Assembly (NCBI RefSeq): GCF_016862215.1
Contig: NZ_BOMN01000016.1
Coordinates: 1-48,808 of the forward strand
Direction of reading: 5' to 3'
Length of the DNA stretch: 48,808 nucleotides
Source: Winogradskya humida
GTDB taxonomy: Bacteria > Actinomycetota > Actinomycetes > Mycobacteriales > Micromonosporaceae
Shown: positions 7,893 to 15,881 of the stretch, piece after piece
Layout of the letters: every line of letters begins with the position of its first letter
How positions within the stretch are numbered: the first letter of the stretch is position 1
Made by a program: the position numbers and the translations under genes
Notes under the pieces: generated by a model
Told to the model about the DNA's origin: nothing
Seen by the model: the letters and a program-made list of their open reading frames with translations, nothing else
The model's database searches: none

Positions 7893-9522
7893 CGGACACC
7901 GGGCTGCTGAGCGGGCTCTCGTTGCCGGAGCGGTCCAGGCCGCTCATGCAGTACGTCGCCTCGGCGGCCGGGGGCGCGGGGTCGACCACGTCCTGGGAGC
8001 CGCGGCGGCCGGTCGCGACCAGGGCCGCCTTCTGCGGGGTCGCGGCGTCGACCCGGTAGAGCGCCCAGGACACCGGCTCCGGGCCGCCGCCGGCCTGCCA
8101 CTCGATGGTGACCGTGCTGCCCGTGCGGCGGGCGGCGGTGGCGCGCGGGGTGCCCGGGATCTCCAGGGGGAGCTTCTTCATGGTGGGGAGCAGGGCCGGG
8201 GCTGCGTAGTGGTTCGTCGTGTAGCGGGTGACCGAGCCGAGTTTGTCGGCCTGGACCTGCCTGGCGCTGAAGTGGACGCTGCCCTGGACGCCGTACCTGT
8301 CGTTCAGGGCTAGCTGGCGGTCGAGCTGGTCGGGCTGCTTCCACGGGCCCTTCTCGCCGACGCGGTAGTCGCCCTGGCCGACGTACAGCTGGACCTCGGT
8401 GCCCTTGACCGTCTGCACCCACCACGGCAGCACCTTGGCGTAGTCGGCCTTGTCGAAGCCGATCGCCCAGTAGAGCTGCGGGACGACGTAATCGAGCCAG
8501 CCCTCCCTCACCCACTTGCGGGTGTCGGCGAACTGGGCGTCGTAGCTCTCCAGGCCGTGGGAGTCCGAGCCGGACGGGTCCGTCGTCTTGTTGCGCCAGA
8601 TGCCGAACGGGCTGATCCCGAACTTCACCCACGGCTTGAGCTGCTTGATGCGGTCGCTCATCTCGTGCACGAGAGTGTCGACGTTCGCCCGGCGCCAAGC
8701 GGCACGGCCAAGGCTTTTGTTCGTACGCTTCGCAAAGCTCGCGTCGTCCTTGAACGTGCTGCCGCCACCCTCGGGGTACGGGTAGAAGAAGTCGTCGAAG
8801 TGCACGCCGTCGATGTCGTACTTCGCGACCGCCTCGAGCATGGCGTCCTCGACGAACTTGCGGGCCGCCGGGTTGCCCGGGTCGAAGTAGAGCCGCGCCG
8901 TCTTCCCGTCGGGGTAGGCGATCGCCCAGTCGCGATGCTTGAGCAGCGGGTGGTTCGGGGCGAGCTTGCCGAAGTCGGCGCCCGGCCCGTCGGGACCCGG
9001 CTGCGTCCCGCGGTACGGGTTGAACCACGCGTGGAACTCCAGGTTGCGGGCGTGCGCCTCCGCGACCATGAATTCCATCGGGTCCCAGCCCGGTGACTTA
9101 CCGTCCCGCTTGCCGGTCAGCCATTCCGACCACGGCGCGTACGCCGAGGGCCAGAACGCATCCCCCGACGGCCGCACGTGCACGAAGATCGCGTTGTGCC
9201 GGCGCGCGACGGCCAGGTCGAGCCACTTCAGGTATTCGGCCTTGACCTGCGCCTCGGGCAGCCCCGGCCGGCTCGGCCAGTCGATGTTCATGACCGTGGT
9301 GAGCCACATGCCGCGCAGCTCCCGCTCGGCCTGCACCGGCGCGCCCGCGCAGCTGCCCGTGGTGCCGTCGGCGGGGCCGAGCTTCTGGTCGGTGGGCACC
9401 ACGATCGGCCCGGCGGACGGCTCGGAGTAGGTCGCGGCGCGGACGAGCCCTACGCCCATCACCGAGACCCCCAGCATCGCGGCGGCCAGCACCAGGGTCA
9501 GTCGCATGGGGGGTCGGCGCAT
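7882..9522 (-). CDS. Secreted GHL10-type (DUF187/YngK-like) glycoside hydrolase-like protein
   Basis: A 546-residue protein with a basic start, a hydrophobic core and a likely signal-peptidase site after residue 30 (VRA-ATYS). The body matches the GHL10/DUF187 family: RGMWLTTVMNIDWPSRPG, then NAIFVHVRPSGDAFWPS, HAWFNPYRGT, a DGVHFDDFFYP segment with clustered acidic residues, and WVREGWLDYVVPQLYWA. The C-terminal about 100 residues look like a beta-sandwich of fibronectin type III kind. It probably cleaves an extracellular or cell-wall glycan; no substrate can be assigned. A second in-frame ATG five codons later is possible. Its 3' end overlaps the ABC-F gene by 11 bp, and its promoter region faces the three-box palindrome. 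Confidence 0.85.
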   Translation of the reverse strand: MRRPPMRLTLVLAAAMLGVSVMGVGLVRAATYSEPSAGPIVVPTDQKLGPADGTTGSCAGAPVQAERELRGMWLTTVMNIDWPSRPGLPEAQVKAEYLKWLDLAVARRHNAIFVHVRPSGDAFWPSAYAPWSEWLTGKRDGKSPGWDPMEFMVAEAHARNLEFHAWFNPYRGTQPGPDGPGADFGKLAPNHPLLKHRDWAIAYPDGKTARLYFDPGNPAARKFVEDAMLEAVAKYDIDGVHFDDFFYPYPEGGGSTFKDDASFAKRTNKSLGRAAWRRANVDTLVHEMSDRIKQLKPWVKFGISPFGIWRNKTTDPSGSDSHGLESYDAQFADTRKWVREGWLDYVVPQLYWAIGFDKADYAKVLPWWVQTVKGTEVQLYVGQGDYRVGEKGPWKQPDQLDRQLALNDRYGVQGSVHFSARQVQADKLGSVTRYTTNHYAAPALLPTMKKLPLEIPGTPRATAARRTGSTVTIEWQAGGGPEPVSWALYRVDAATPQKAALVATGRRGSQDVVDPAPPAAEATYCMSGLDRSGNESPLSSPVSVSP

Positions 9523-9581
9523 CGCCCCAGTCTGCCCGACGCCCGCACGCGGTCCCGGACGGGCGCACGCGCCTACCCATT

Positions 9582-9645
9582 CGCGCGGTTAGGTTGTGCA
9601 CAATTAAGTTGTGCGCAATTTAATTGTGCACAACCTAACCGCGCG
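9582..9645. promoter_or_regulatory. 64-bp near-perfect palindrome with three phased TTGTGCRCAA boxes
   Basis: Three 10-bp palindromes, TTGTGCACAA, TTGTGCGCAA and TTGTGCACAA, begin at 9594, 9609 and 9624, exactly 15 bp apart. They sit inside a larger palindrome with outer arms CGCGCGGTTAGG and CCTAACCGCGCG; only one of 32 base pairs mismatches. The element lies between the divergent GHL10 and FAD-oxidase genes and is much more AT-rich than its surroundings. It looks like a multi-dimer operator. The cognate regulator is not obvious in the window. Confidence 0.75.
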
Positions 9646-9671
9646 CAGCCGGGCGACGACAGGCCACGGCC

Positions 9672-9677
9672 TAAGCT
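9672..9677 (+). promoter_or_regulatory. Possible -10 box of the FAD oxidoreductase gene
   Basis: TAAGCT ends seven bases before the ATG and lies 26 bp past the three-box palindrome. A leaderless transcript is implied, with the palindrome over the -35 region. Confidence 0.45.
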
Positions 9678-9684
9678 CGGCGTC

Positions 9685-10584
9685 ATGGACGTCGTCGTGG
9701 TGGGTGCGGGGATCGCCGGGTTGTCGTGTGCGCGGGAGCTGGCTGCAGCCGGTCGCACGGTCCGGGTCGTCGAGCGGGGGCGGGTGGTCGGCGGGCGGCT
9801 GGCCAGCAAGCGGTACGACGGGCGGTACGCGGACATCGGCGCCGGCTATTTCGTCGCCGACGACCCCGATTTCCACGCTCTCGCCGAGCAGTGGCGGGCC
9901 CGGGGTCTCGCGCACCCCTGGACGGACACGTTCACCGTTTTTCCGGATAAATCTGATACGACCGGCCCGGTCAGGTGGGCGGCGCCGGGAGGGCTCCGCA
10001 GCCTCGCCGAGGACCTGGCGCGCGATCTGGACATTTCACTTAATTCCGAAGTGTCGGCGATCGATCCCGAAGTGATCACCGTGCTCGCCATGCCCGGCCC
10101 CCAGGCACTCCGGCTCCATCCCCCGGCCGCCATCGCCGACGCCGCGAACGAGCAGCAGTGGGAACCCGTGATCGCCGCAGTCCTCGCGTACGGTCAACGG
10201 TCCTGGAAAGAGCTGCACGCAGCGTTCGTGAACGACCACCCGGACCTGGCCACGATCTTCGACGACGGTGACCGGCGCGGTGACCGGGCGCCCGTCCTGG
10301 TCGCGCACTCCACGCCGGCGCTGGCGCGGCAGCACCTGAACGACCCCGCAGCGGCCGGCCCGATCCTGGCGGAGGCGGTCGGCGAGCTGCTGGGCATCAC
10401 CGAGCAGCCCGAGATCCACACGCACCGCTGGACCTACGCGCAGCCGGCCCCGGGATCCGAGCCCTACGCCACCGACGGCCGGGTCTGGCTCGCCGGCGAC
10501 GCGTTCGGCAAACCGCGCGTCCAGACCGCCTGGCTGTCCGGACGCGCGGTGGCACGAGCGATTCTTCAGAGTACGGAGCGGTAG
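9685..10584 (+). CDS. FAD-dependent amine-oxidase / renalase-like protein
   Basis: A 299-residue flavoprotein. The N-terminus is a classic dinucleotide-binding fold ([20 protein letters not shown], then E and R in [14 protein letters not shown]). The C-terminus carries the second FAD contact [20 protein letters not shown], with the Asp that contacts ribityl phosphate. The middle is shorter and more divergent than in monoamine oxidases, resembling bacterial renalase-like proteins that oxidise off-pathway dihydronicotinamide isomers. The start at MDVVVVGAG fits the fold exactly and follows a TAAGCT box. Its 3' end overlaps the convergent glgA by 19 bp. The substrate is unknown. Confidence 0.85.
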   Translation: MDVVVVGAGIAGLSCARELAAAGRTVRVVERGRVVGGRLASKRYDGRYADIGAGYFVADDPDFHALAEQWRARGLAHPWTDTFTVFPDKSDTTGPVRWAAPGGLRSLAEDLARDLDISLNSEVSAIDPEVITVLAMPGPQALRLHPPAAIADAANEQQWEPVIAAVLAYGQRSWKELHAAFVNDHPDLATIFDDGDRRGDRAPVLVAHSTPALARQHLNDPAAAGPILAEAVGELLGITEQPEIHTHRWTYAQPAPGSEPYATDGRVWLAGDAFGKPRVQTAWLSGRAVARAILQSTER

Positions 10585-11789
10585 ACCTTCAGCGTGTCCT
10601 CGGCGATCGTCGACCAGGAGAACTTCTCGACGGCCCGCTGCCGCCCGGCGAGCCCCATCGACGCGGCCCGTGCGGGGTCGGCCAGCAGCGTCGTCATCGC
10701 GGCGGCCAGGTCGGCGACGAAGCGCTCCGGGTCGACCGGCGTGCCCGTGCCATCGGCGACCTGCTCGATCGGGACCAGCAGGCCCGTCTCACCGTCGGCG
10801 ACGACCTCCGGGATGCCGCCGGTCGCGGTCGCCACGACGGCCGTCTCGCACGCCATGGCCTCCAGGTTCACGATGCCCATCGGCTCGTAGATCGAGGGGC
10901 AGACGAAGACCGTCGCGTGCGTGAGGACCTGTACGACCTGGTTCTTCGGCAGCATCTCCTGCACCCAGATGACGCCGTTCTCGTCGCGCGCGTTGCGCAG
11001 CTGGATCGCCAGGCCCTCGACCTCGGCGGCGATCTCGGGCGTGTCGGGCGCGCCGGCCAGCAGGATGATCTGCACCTCGGGGGGCAGGTCGTGGCAGGCC
11101 CGCATGAGGTACGGCAGGCCCTTCTGGCGGGTGATCCGGCCGACGAAGACGACGCTGGGGCGGTTCAGGTCGATGCCGAGCCGCTCGATCACGTCGGTGC
11201 CGCGGTCGGGGGCGTACAGCGTGGTGTCGATGCCGTTGTAGACCACGTGGATCCGGTCGGCGTCCACGCTCGGGTAGGCCGTCAGCACGTCGCGCTTCAT
11301 GCCCCCGGACACCGCGATGATCGCGTCGGCGTTCTCGATGGCGGTGCGCTCGCAGAACGACGAGAGCGCGTAGCCGCCGCCGAGCTGCTCGGCCTTCCAC
11401 GGGCGCAGCGGTTCGAGGCTGTGCGTGGTGACCACGTGCGGCACGCCGTGCAGCAGCTTCGCGGTGTGACCGGCGAAGTTCGCATACCAGGTGTGGCTGT
11501 GCACGAGATCGGTGCCGGCGGTGCCCGCCGCGATCTCAAGATCGACACCCATGGTCTGCAGTGCGGCGTTTGCCCCAGAAAGGCCCGAAGGCGTCTGGTA
11601 CGCCGTGACGCCGGGCTCGTCGCGGGGCGCTCCGAAGCAGTGCACGCGCACGTCGGCGAGCGGGCGAAGGTCCCGCGCGAGGTACTCCAGGTGCACGCCA
11701 GCGCCCCCGTACACCTCCGGGGGGTATTCACGGCTGATGAGGTCGACGCGGAGAGTGTCGCCGGTAAATTTCGAGTGCGAGTCGGTCAC
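10566..11789 (-). CDS. glgA: Glycogen synthase / maltose-1-phosphate synthase (GT4)
   Basis: A 407-residue GT-B glycosyltransferase. The N-terminal domain has [13 protein letters not shown] (21-33), in place of the KTGGL motif of enteric GlgA, and [12 protein letters not shown]. The C-terminal nucleotide-sugar domain has [14 protein letters not shown] and the E-x7-E region [14 protein letters not shown]. In mycobacteria this family acts as GlgM, making maltose-1-phosphate from ADP-glucose for the GlgE pathway, so either role is possible. The start chosen is the GTG of VTDSHSKF, eight bases after a TAAGCT box; a later start near [13 protein letters not shown] is the alternative. It diverges from glgC across 60 bp, the usual actinobacterial arrangement. 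Confidence 0.93.
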   Translation of the reverse strand: MTDSHSKFTGDTLRVDLISREYPPEVYGGAGVHLEYLARDLRPLADVRVHCFGAPRDEPGVTAYQTPSGLSGANAALQTMGVDLEIAAGTAGTDLVHSHTWYANFAGHTAKLLHGVPHVVTTHSLEPLRPWKAEQLGGGYALSSFCERTAIENADAIIAVSGGMKRDVLTAYPSVDADRIHVVYNGIDTTLYAPDRGTDVIERLGIDLNRPSVVFVGRITRQKGLPYLMRACHDLPPEVQIILLAGAPDTPEIAAEVEGLAIQLRNARDENGVIWVQEMLPKNQVVQVLTHATVFVCPSIYEPMGIVNLEAMACETAVVATATGGIPEVVADGETGLLVPIEQVADGTGTPVDPERFVADLAAAMTTLLADPARAASMGLAGRQRAVEKFSWSTIAEDTLKVYRSVL

Positions 11790-11797
11790 GTGACGCA

Positions 11798-11803
11798 GCT
11801 TAG
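11798..11803 (-). promoter_or_regulatory. Possible -10 box of glgA
   Basis: TAAGCT read on the minus strand, eight bases before the GTG start, inside the 60-bp glgA-glgC divergent region. Confidence 0.4.
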
Positions 11804-11836
11804 GCCTTTCGACTGGCGTGGACGCCAAAGGAAAGT

Positions 11837-11842
11837 TAGGTT
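11837..11842 (+). promoter_or_regulatory. Possible -10 box of glgC
   Basis: TAGGTT ends seven bases before the glgC ATG. An AAAGGAAA stretch lies further upstream, too far to serve as a ribosome-binding site. Confidence 0.35.
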
Positions 11843-11849
11843 CTCGTTC

Positions 11850-13082
11850 ATGGCTGTCAAGGTGCTTGCGATCGTTCTGGCTGGTGGCGAAGGTAAGCGC
11901 CTGATGCCCCTCACCGCGGACCGGGCCAAGCCCGGCGTCCCGTTCGGCGGCATCTACCGCATGATCGACTTCGTCCTCTCGAATCTCGCCAACGGCGGGT
12001 ATCTCAAGATCGTCGTGCTGACCCAGTACAAGTCGCACTCGCTCGACCGGCACATCACCAAGACGTGGCGGATGTCGACGCTGCTGGGCAACTACGTGAC
12101 CCCCGTGCCGGCCCAGCAGCGGCTCGGCCCGCGCTGGTTCGCAGGCTCCGCGGACGCGATCTACCAGAGCCTCAACCTGATCAACGACGAGAGCCCGGAC
12201 TACGTCATCGTCTTCGGCGCCGACCACATCTACCGCATGGACCCGAAGCAGATGGTCAACGACCACATCGCCTCGGGCGCCTCGGTCACCGTGGCCGGCA
12301 TCCGCCAGCCCAAATCCATGTCCGACCAGTTCGGCGTCATCGACGTCGGCCCCGACGGCAAGCGCATCAGCGCCTTCCGCGAGAAGCCCGTCGACGTCGA
12401 GGGCCTCCCCGACTCCCCCGACGAGATCTACGCGTCGATGGGCAACTACGTCTTCACCACCCGCGCGCTGTGCGAGGCCGTCTCCCAGGACGCGCAGAAT
12501 CCGGACAGCAAGCACGACATGGGCGGCAACATCATCCCCATGCTCGTCGAGCGGGGCGAGGCCAACGTCTACGACTTCCGCGACAACGACGTCCCCGGCA
12601 GCACGGAACGCGACCGCGGCTACTGGCGCGACGTGGGCACCCTGGACTCCTTCTACGACGCCCACATGGACCTGATCGCCACGCTCCCGGTCTTCAACCT
12701 CTACAACATGGAATGGCCGATCTTCACCAACTACGGCTCCTGGCCGCCGGCGAAGTTCGTCCACGGCTACGACGACCGCCAGGGCCGGGCCATCGAATCC
12801 ATGATCTCCCCCGGCGTCGTCGTCTCCGGCTCGCTGGTCGAACGCTGCGTGATGTCCCCCAACGTCCGGGTCAACTCCTGGTCCCACGTGGAGAATTCCG
12901 TGCTCATGGAGGGCGTGCAGGTCGGCCGGCGCGCCGTCATCCGCAACGCCATCATCGACAAGAACGTCGTCATCCCCGAGGGCGCCCAGATCGGCGTCGA
13001 CCTGGACCGCGACCGCAAGCGCTACACCGTCTCCGACAGCGGCATCGTCGTCATCGGCAAAGGCCAGACGGTAGATCTTTAA
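11850..13082 (+). CDS. glgC: Glucose-1-phosphate adenylyltransferase (ADP-glucose pyrophosphorylase)
   Basis: A 410-residue enzyme making ADP-glucose from glucose-1-phosphate and ATP, the donor for the product of the divergent glgA. The pyrophosphorylase loop [19 protein letters not shown] (from residue 10), the GSADAIYQS segment, [10 protein letters not shown] with its catalytic-site Asp, and the FREKP glucose-1-phosphate site are all present. A left-handed beta-helix C-terminal domain follows (repeats such as [17 protein letters not shown]). Length and motifs match normal GlgC. The start at [13 protein letters not shown] sits immediately before the nucleotide-binding strand. A hairpin terminator begins 12 bp past the stop. 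Confidence 0.96.
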   Translation: MAVKVLAIVLAGGEGKRLMPLTADRAKPGVPFGGIYRMIDFVLSNLANGGYLKIVVLTQYKSHSLDRHITKTWRMSTLLGNYVTPVPAQQRLGPRWFAGSADAIYQSLNLINDESPDYVIVFGADHIYRMDPKQMVNDHIASGASVTVAGIRQPKSMSDQFGVIDVGPDGKRISAFREKPVDVEGLPDSPDEIYASMGNYVFTTRALCEAVSQDAQNPDSKHDMGGNIIPMLVERGEANVYDFRDNDVPGSTERDRGYWRDVGTLDSFYDAHMDLIATLPVFNLYNMEWPIFTNYGSWPPAKFVHGYDDRQGRAIESMISPGVVVSGSLVERCVMSPNVRVNSWSHVENSVLMEGVQVGRRAVIRNAIIDKNVVIPEGAQIGVDLDRDRKRYTVSDSGIVVIGKGQTVDL

Positions 13083-13093
13083 ACTGGCCCGGA

Positions 13094-13129
13094 CCGCAGC
13101 TCCCGGCCTTGCTCGGGCGGGAGCTGCGG
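13094..13129 (+). terminator. Hairpin terminator after glgC
   Basis: Inverted repeat CCGCAGCTCCCG / CGGGAGCTGCGG with a 12-base loop, 11 bases past the glgC stop. The right arm is part of the 27-bp repeat described separately, so the terminator arm recurs downstream without its partner. Confidence 0.65.
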
Positions 13130-13249
13130 GCAGGACCTGCCGGGCGGGAGCTGCGGACAGGACCTGCCGGGCGGGAGCTGCGGACAGGACCTGCCGGGCG
13201 GGAGCTGCGGACAGGATCTAGCGGGCGGGAGCTGCGGGCAGGACCTGGT
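13115..13249 (-). repeat. Five 27-bp tandem repeats spanning the 3' end of tetR
   Basis: Units start at 13115, 13142, 13169, 13196 and 13223, beginning GGGCGGGAGCTGCGG in plus-strand form. In the tetR frame each unit reads as nine codons, QVL(P/S)AAPAR. The copy nearest the gene body supplies the last coding codons of tetR. In the next copy the Gln codon CAG is TAG, which ends the gene; the remaining copies stay in frame beyond that stop. Confidence 0.9.
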
Positions 13250-13817
13250 CGGCGAGGGTCTCGGCGACGGCCCGCAACTCGGTGACGTCGATGCCGGTGC
13301 GGCCCATGAAGACGATGCCCTGCTGCGCGGCCACGATGGCGCGGGCGGCATGCCGCGGGTCGGCATCGGCGGAGAAGTCGCCTTCCCGCTGAGCCCGCGC
13401 CACAGCCTCGGCGAGGATGCCGGTCCGCTCCTCGAAAGCGCCGTGGGACGCCGACAGCACGTCGGCATCAGCCGCTGCCATTTCGCTGGTGCTGTTCGCC
13501 AGGAAGCACCCCCGGAGTGCGGCGGCGCCGGTGGGATCCGCGGCGGGGGCGGTCAGATAACGGCGGAGACCGTCGATCGCCCGGGGAGCGTCGGCCAGCA
13601 CGGCCCGCAGCGTGTTATGCGTAGCTTCGACGTAGTCGCCGAGCACTCGCAGATACAGCCTCCGCTTGTCGCCGAATGCGGCATAGAGGCTGCCTTTGCC
13701 GAGACCGGTGACGCGGAGCAGGTCCTCGAGGGACGTGGCCGCGTAACCGGCGGTCCAGAACTGATCGCGGACCGCGGCCAGCACGGTCTCCTCGTCGAAC
13801 TGCCGTGGTCGTGCCAT
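13218..13817 (-). CDS. TetR/AcrR-family transcriptional regulator
   Basis: A 199-residue repressor-type protein. The N-terminal helix-turn-helix is clear (TSLEDLLRVTGLGKGSLYAA, about residues 28-47, then FGDKRRL). The ligand-binding domain contains GCFLANS, typical of the group that controls neighbouring dehydrogenase or efflux genes. The start MARPRQFDE lies six bases after a TAGGGT box. A site almost identical to one upstream of the SDR gene overlaps its own promoter, so autoregulation and control of the SDR gene are inferred. Its C-terminus, QVLPAAPAR, is one unit of a 27-bp tandem array, and the stop appears to be a mutated Gln codon. The ligand is unknown. Confidence 0.92.
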   Translation of the reverse strand: MARPRQFDEETVLAAVRDQFWTAGYAATSLEDLLRVTGLGKGSLYAAFGDKRRLYLRVLGDYVEATHNTLRAVLADAPRAIDGLRRYLTAPAADPTGAAALRGCFLANSTSEMAAADADVLSASHGAFEERTGILAEAVARAQREGDFSADADPRHAARAIVAAQQGIVFMGRTGIDVTELRAVAETLADQVLPAAPAR

Positions 13818-13823
13818 GCGAGC

Positions 13824-13829
13824 ACCCTA
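13824..13829 (-). promoter_or_regulatory. Possible -10 box of tetR
   Basis: TAGGGT on the minus strand, six bases before the ATG and next to the operator-like site at 13833-13856. Confidence 0.4.
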
Positions 13830-13832
13830 CCC

Positions 13833-13856
13833 AGTTCTTGACCATGCGGTCCATGA
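13833..13856. promoter_or_regulatory. Probable TetR operator at the tetR promoter
   Basis: AGTTCTTGACCATGCGGTCC shares AGTTCTTGACC-RTR-CGGTCCA with the site upstream of the SDR gene. The core GACC-N4-GGTC is dyad-symmetric. It lies just upstream of the tetR -10 box, where binding would block transcription. Confidence 0.6.
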
Positions 13857-13875
13857 CAGCAGGGCGGGCCCGGGG

Positions 13876-14640
13876 TCACGCCGCCGCGAACGTCTGCACC
13901 TCACCGCCGTCGGCGAACAGCTCGCTCCCGGTCACGTAGCTCGACTGATCGGACGCCAGGAAGAGAACGGCGGCAGCGATCTCGGCGGGCTGGGCGACCC
14001 GCCCTAGCGGCACGGTGCCGGCCATCGCGTCCAGCAGGGGCTGTACGTGACCGGGCTCCTGGGCGATGCCGCGCAGTCCGGGGGTGTCGGTCGGGCCGGG
14101 AACGACGACGTTCACGCGAATCCGCCGGCGCGCCAGCTCGGTCGCCCAGGTCCGCGCGAACTGGCGGATGGCCGCCTTGGACGCGGAGTAGTCGCCGAAC
14201 CCGGCGTTGCCGCGGCTGGCGCTGCTGGAGCCGGTGATCACGATGCTGCCACCGTCGGCCAGCAGCGGAAGCGCCTTCTGCACCGTGAAGACGGTGCCGC
14301 GTACGTTGATGGCGAAGGTCCGGTCGAAATTCTCCGGGGTGAGAGCGTCGATGGTCGCGAGCGCGCTGCCTCCGCCGGCGTTGGCGAACACGATGTCCAG
14401 ACCGGCGCCGCCACCTCGGATGCGGGCGAACAGCTGGTCGAGATCGTCCAGGCTGGACACGTCACCGCGGACCGCTGTCGCCCTGTCACCGAGCAGGGTG
14501 GCCGCGGCGTCGAGCTCGGCCTGGCGGCGGCCGGTGAACCAGACGCGCGCCCCCTCCGCGATGAAGCGCTGCGCGGTGGCCAGGCCGATGCCCGTGCTGC
14601 CCCCGGTGACCAGGGCTGTCTTGCCGTCCAGTTGACCCAC
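13876..14640 (-). CDS. Short-chain dehydrogenase/reductase (classical SDR)
   Basis: A 254-residue NAD(P)-dependent oxidoreductase. The coenzyme motif TGGSTGIG (12-19), NAG (87-89), a catalytic Ser in ITGSSS, and Y151-x3-K155 within YSASK are intact, as is the later PGPTDTPG. Arg residues at 38-39 (TGRR) suggest NADPH preference. The substrate is unknown. The GTG start follows GGGGAGA at good spacing and a well-formed promoter with two operator-like sites. The gene reads away from the MFS gene's stop in the same direction; the promoter abuts the MFS 3' end. The inferred regulator is the neighbouring TetR protein. Confidence 0.93.
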   Translation of the reverse strand: MGQLDGKTALVTGGSTGIGLATAQRFIAEGARVWFTGRRQAELDAAATLLGDRATAVRGDVSSLDDLDQLFARIRGGGAGLDIVFANAGGGSALATIDALTPENFDRTFAINVRGTVFTVQKALPLLADGGSIVITGSSSASRGNAGFGDYSASKAAIRQFARTWATELARRRIRVNVVVPGPTDTPGLRGIAQEPGHVQPLLDAMAGTVPLGRVAQPAEIAAAVLFLASDQSSYVTGSELFADGGEVQTFAAA

Positions 14641-14662
14641 GAAATCTCCCCAGGTAGTTGTT

Positions 14663-14709
14663 TACCGCACGGTCCACAATAGCGATGGTGGACCGTACGG
14701 TCAAGAACT
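14663..14709 (-). promoter_or_regulatory. SDR promoter with two TetR operator-like sites
   Basis: Read on the minus strand: -35 TTGACC (14699-14704), a 17-bp spacer, and -10 TATTGT (14676-14681), close to consensus. The -35 lies within AGTTCTTGACCGTACGGTCC, the same site found before tetR, whose core ACCGTACGGT is a perfect palindrome. A second core, ACCGCACGGT followed by CCA on the plus strand, lies downstream of and touches the -10. The upstream site also contains the stop codon of the MFS gene. Confidence 0.7.
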
Positions 14710-15840
14710 GAGGGTGGTGGCGGTGAGCATGACGGTCAGGGCACGGGTGACCAGGGCGGCGCCCACGTAGAGGGGGGACGTGTAGCCCAGGCCGGCGGTG
14801 ATGGCGAGGCCGCCGAGCCACGCGCCGAGGGCGTTGCCGACGTTGGAGGCGGAGACGTTGGCGCTGGCGGCGAGGGGCGCGCCGCCGGCGGCATCGGTGA
14901 CCCGGGTGATCATTCCCGGGACGGTGGCGAAGCCGAACAGGCCGGTCAGGAAGATCAGCGCCACCGCCGCGACCCGGCTGCCGGCCAGGAGCCCGAACGC
15001 GACGAGGGTGCCGGCCAGCGCTGCCAGCGACACGATGAGCGTGCGGTCCCGGTTGCGGTCGGCGGCGCGTCCGCCCGCCAGATTGCCGGTCACCAGACCG
15101 GCGCCGAAGACGACGAGCAGCCAGGCGACGTCGGCGCTGGAGAAGCCTGCGACCTCGGTGAACGTGTAGGCGATGTAGCTGAAGGCCCCGAACATCCCGC
15201 CGTACCCGAGGGCGGTGGCAGCGAGGGTGAGCCACACCTGCCGGGAGCGGAAAGCCCCCGCCACCCGGCCGGCTCGCGAAGCCGTTCCCGCGGACGCCGG
15301 CACCCACACCGCGATGGCGGCCACGGCCAGCATCCCGATCGCGGCGATCCCCCAGAACGTGGCCCGCCACCCCCACCGCTCACCGACGAGCGCGCCGAAC
15401 GGCACCCCGAGGACGTTGGCGACGGTCAGCCCGGAGAACATCACCGCGACGGCCCGCGAGGCCTGCGAGGGTGGCACCAGCCTGCGGGCGACCAGCGACC
15501 CGATGCCGAAGAACGAGCCGTGGCACAGCGCGGCGACGACCCGGCCCAGCATCGCCACGGCGAACGTCGGCGCCACCGCGGTCAGCAGGTTCCCGGCGAC
15601 GAACAGCAGCACCAGCCCGATGAGCACGGCCTTGCGGTTGATCCGCCCGGTCACCGCCGTCAGCACGATCGCGCCGGCCGCGACCACCAGCGCGTACCCG
15701 GAGATGAGCCACCCGGCCGCGGCCTCGGAGACCCGCAGGTCCCGGCTCACCTGCGGTAGCAGCCCCGCGATCACGAACTCGGTCAGCCCGATCCCAAAAC
15801 TCCCGGCCGCCAGCGCCGCCAACCCCGCCCGTCCCGACAT
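14701..15840 (-). CDS. MFS transporter (DHA1, AraJ/arabinose-efflux-like)
   Basis: A 379-residue membrane protein with about 12 hydrophobic segments. It starts with the AraJ-like GIGLTEFVIAGLLPQVSRDL and has the loop-2/3 motif-A-like GRINRKAVL and the GVPFGALVGERWGWR segment (motif C region). Members export drugs, sugars or unknown metabolites. The start ATG lies directly next to a 16-bp palindrome covering a probable -10 box. Its stop codon is part of the TetR operator before the SDR gene, so MFS and SDR may be co-transcribed as well as separately controlled. The substrate cannot be predicted. Confidence 0.9.
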   Translation of the reverse strand: MSGRAGLAALAAGSFGIGLTEFVIAGLLPQVSRDLRVSEAAAGWLISGYALVVAAGAIVLTAVTGRINRKAVLIGLVLLFVAGNLLTAVAPTFAVAMLGRVVAALCHGSFFGIGSLVARRLVPPSQASRAVAVMFSGLTVANVLGVPFGALVGERWGWRATFWGIAAIGMLAVAAIAVWVPASAGTASRAGRVAGAFRSRQVWLTLAATALGYGGMFGAFSYIAYTFTEVAGFSSADVAWLLVVFGAGLVTGNLAGGRAADRNRDRTLIVSLAALAGTLVAFGLLAGSRVAAVALIFLTGLFGFATVPGMITRVTDAAGGAPLAASANVSASNVGNALGAWLGGLAITAGLGYTSPLYVGAALVTRALTVMLTATTLSS

Positions 15841-15856
15841 CCGTTAACGTTAACGG
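15841..15856. promoter_or_regulatory. 16-bp palindrome CCGTTAACGTTAACGG with embedded -10 box
   Basis: A perfect palindrome directly abutting the MFS start codon. Read on the minus strand it contains TAACGT (15847-15852) six bases before the ATG, the usual place for a leaderless -10 here. Binding by any dimeric regulator would cover the promoter. The divergent gene's start lies 26 bp beyond the other edge. Confidence 0.6.
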
Positions 15857-15881
15857 GACGAGGAAGTGGTAGAAATCTGCG

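Noticed and set aside
9582..9645. Pentapeptide-like repeats (CAQLN) in frames over the palindrome
   Set aside because: The 15-bp step of the operator boxes produces a five-residue period in any frame. No pentapeptide-repeat protein continues beyond it.
13115..13249. CRISPR-like array
   Set aside because: The five 27-bp units are directly adjacent with no spacers, and no cas genes are present.
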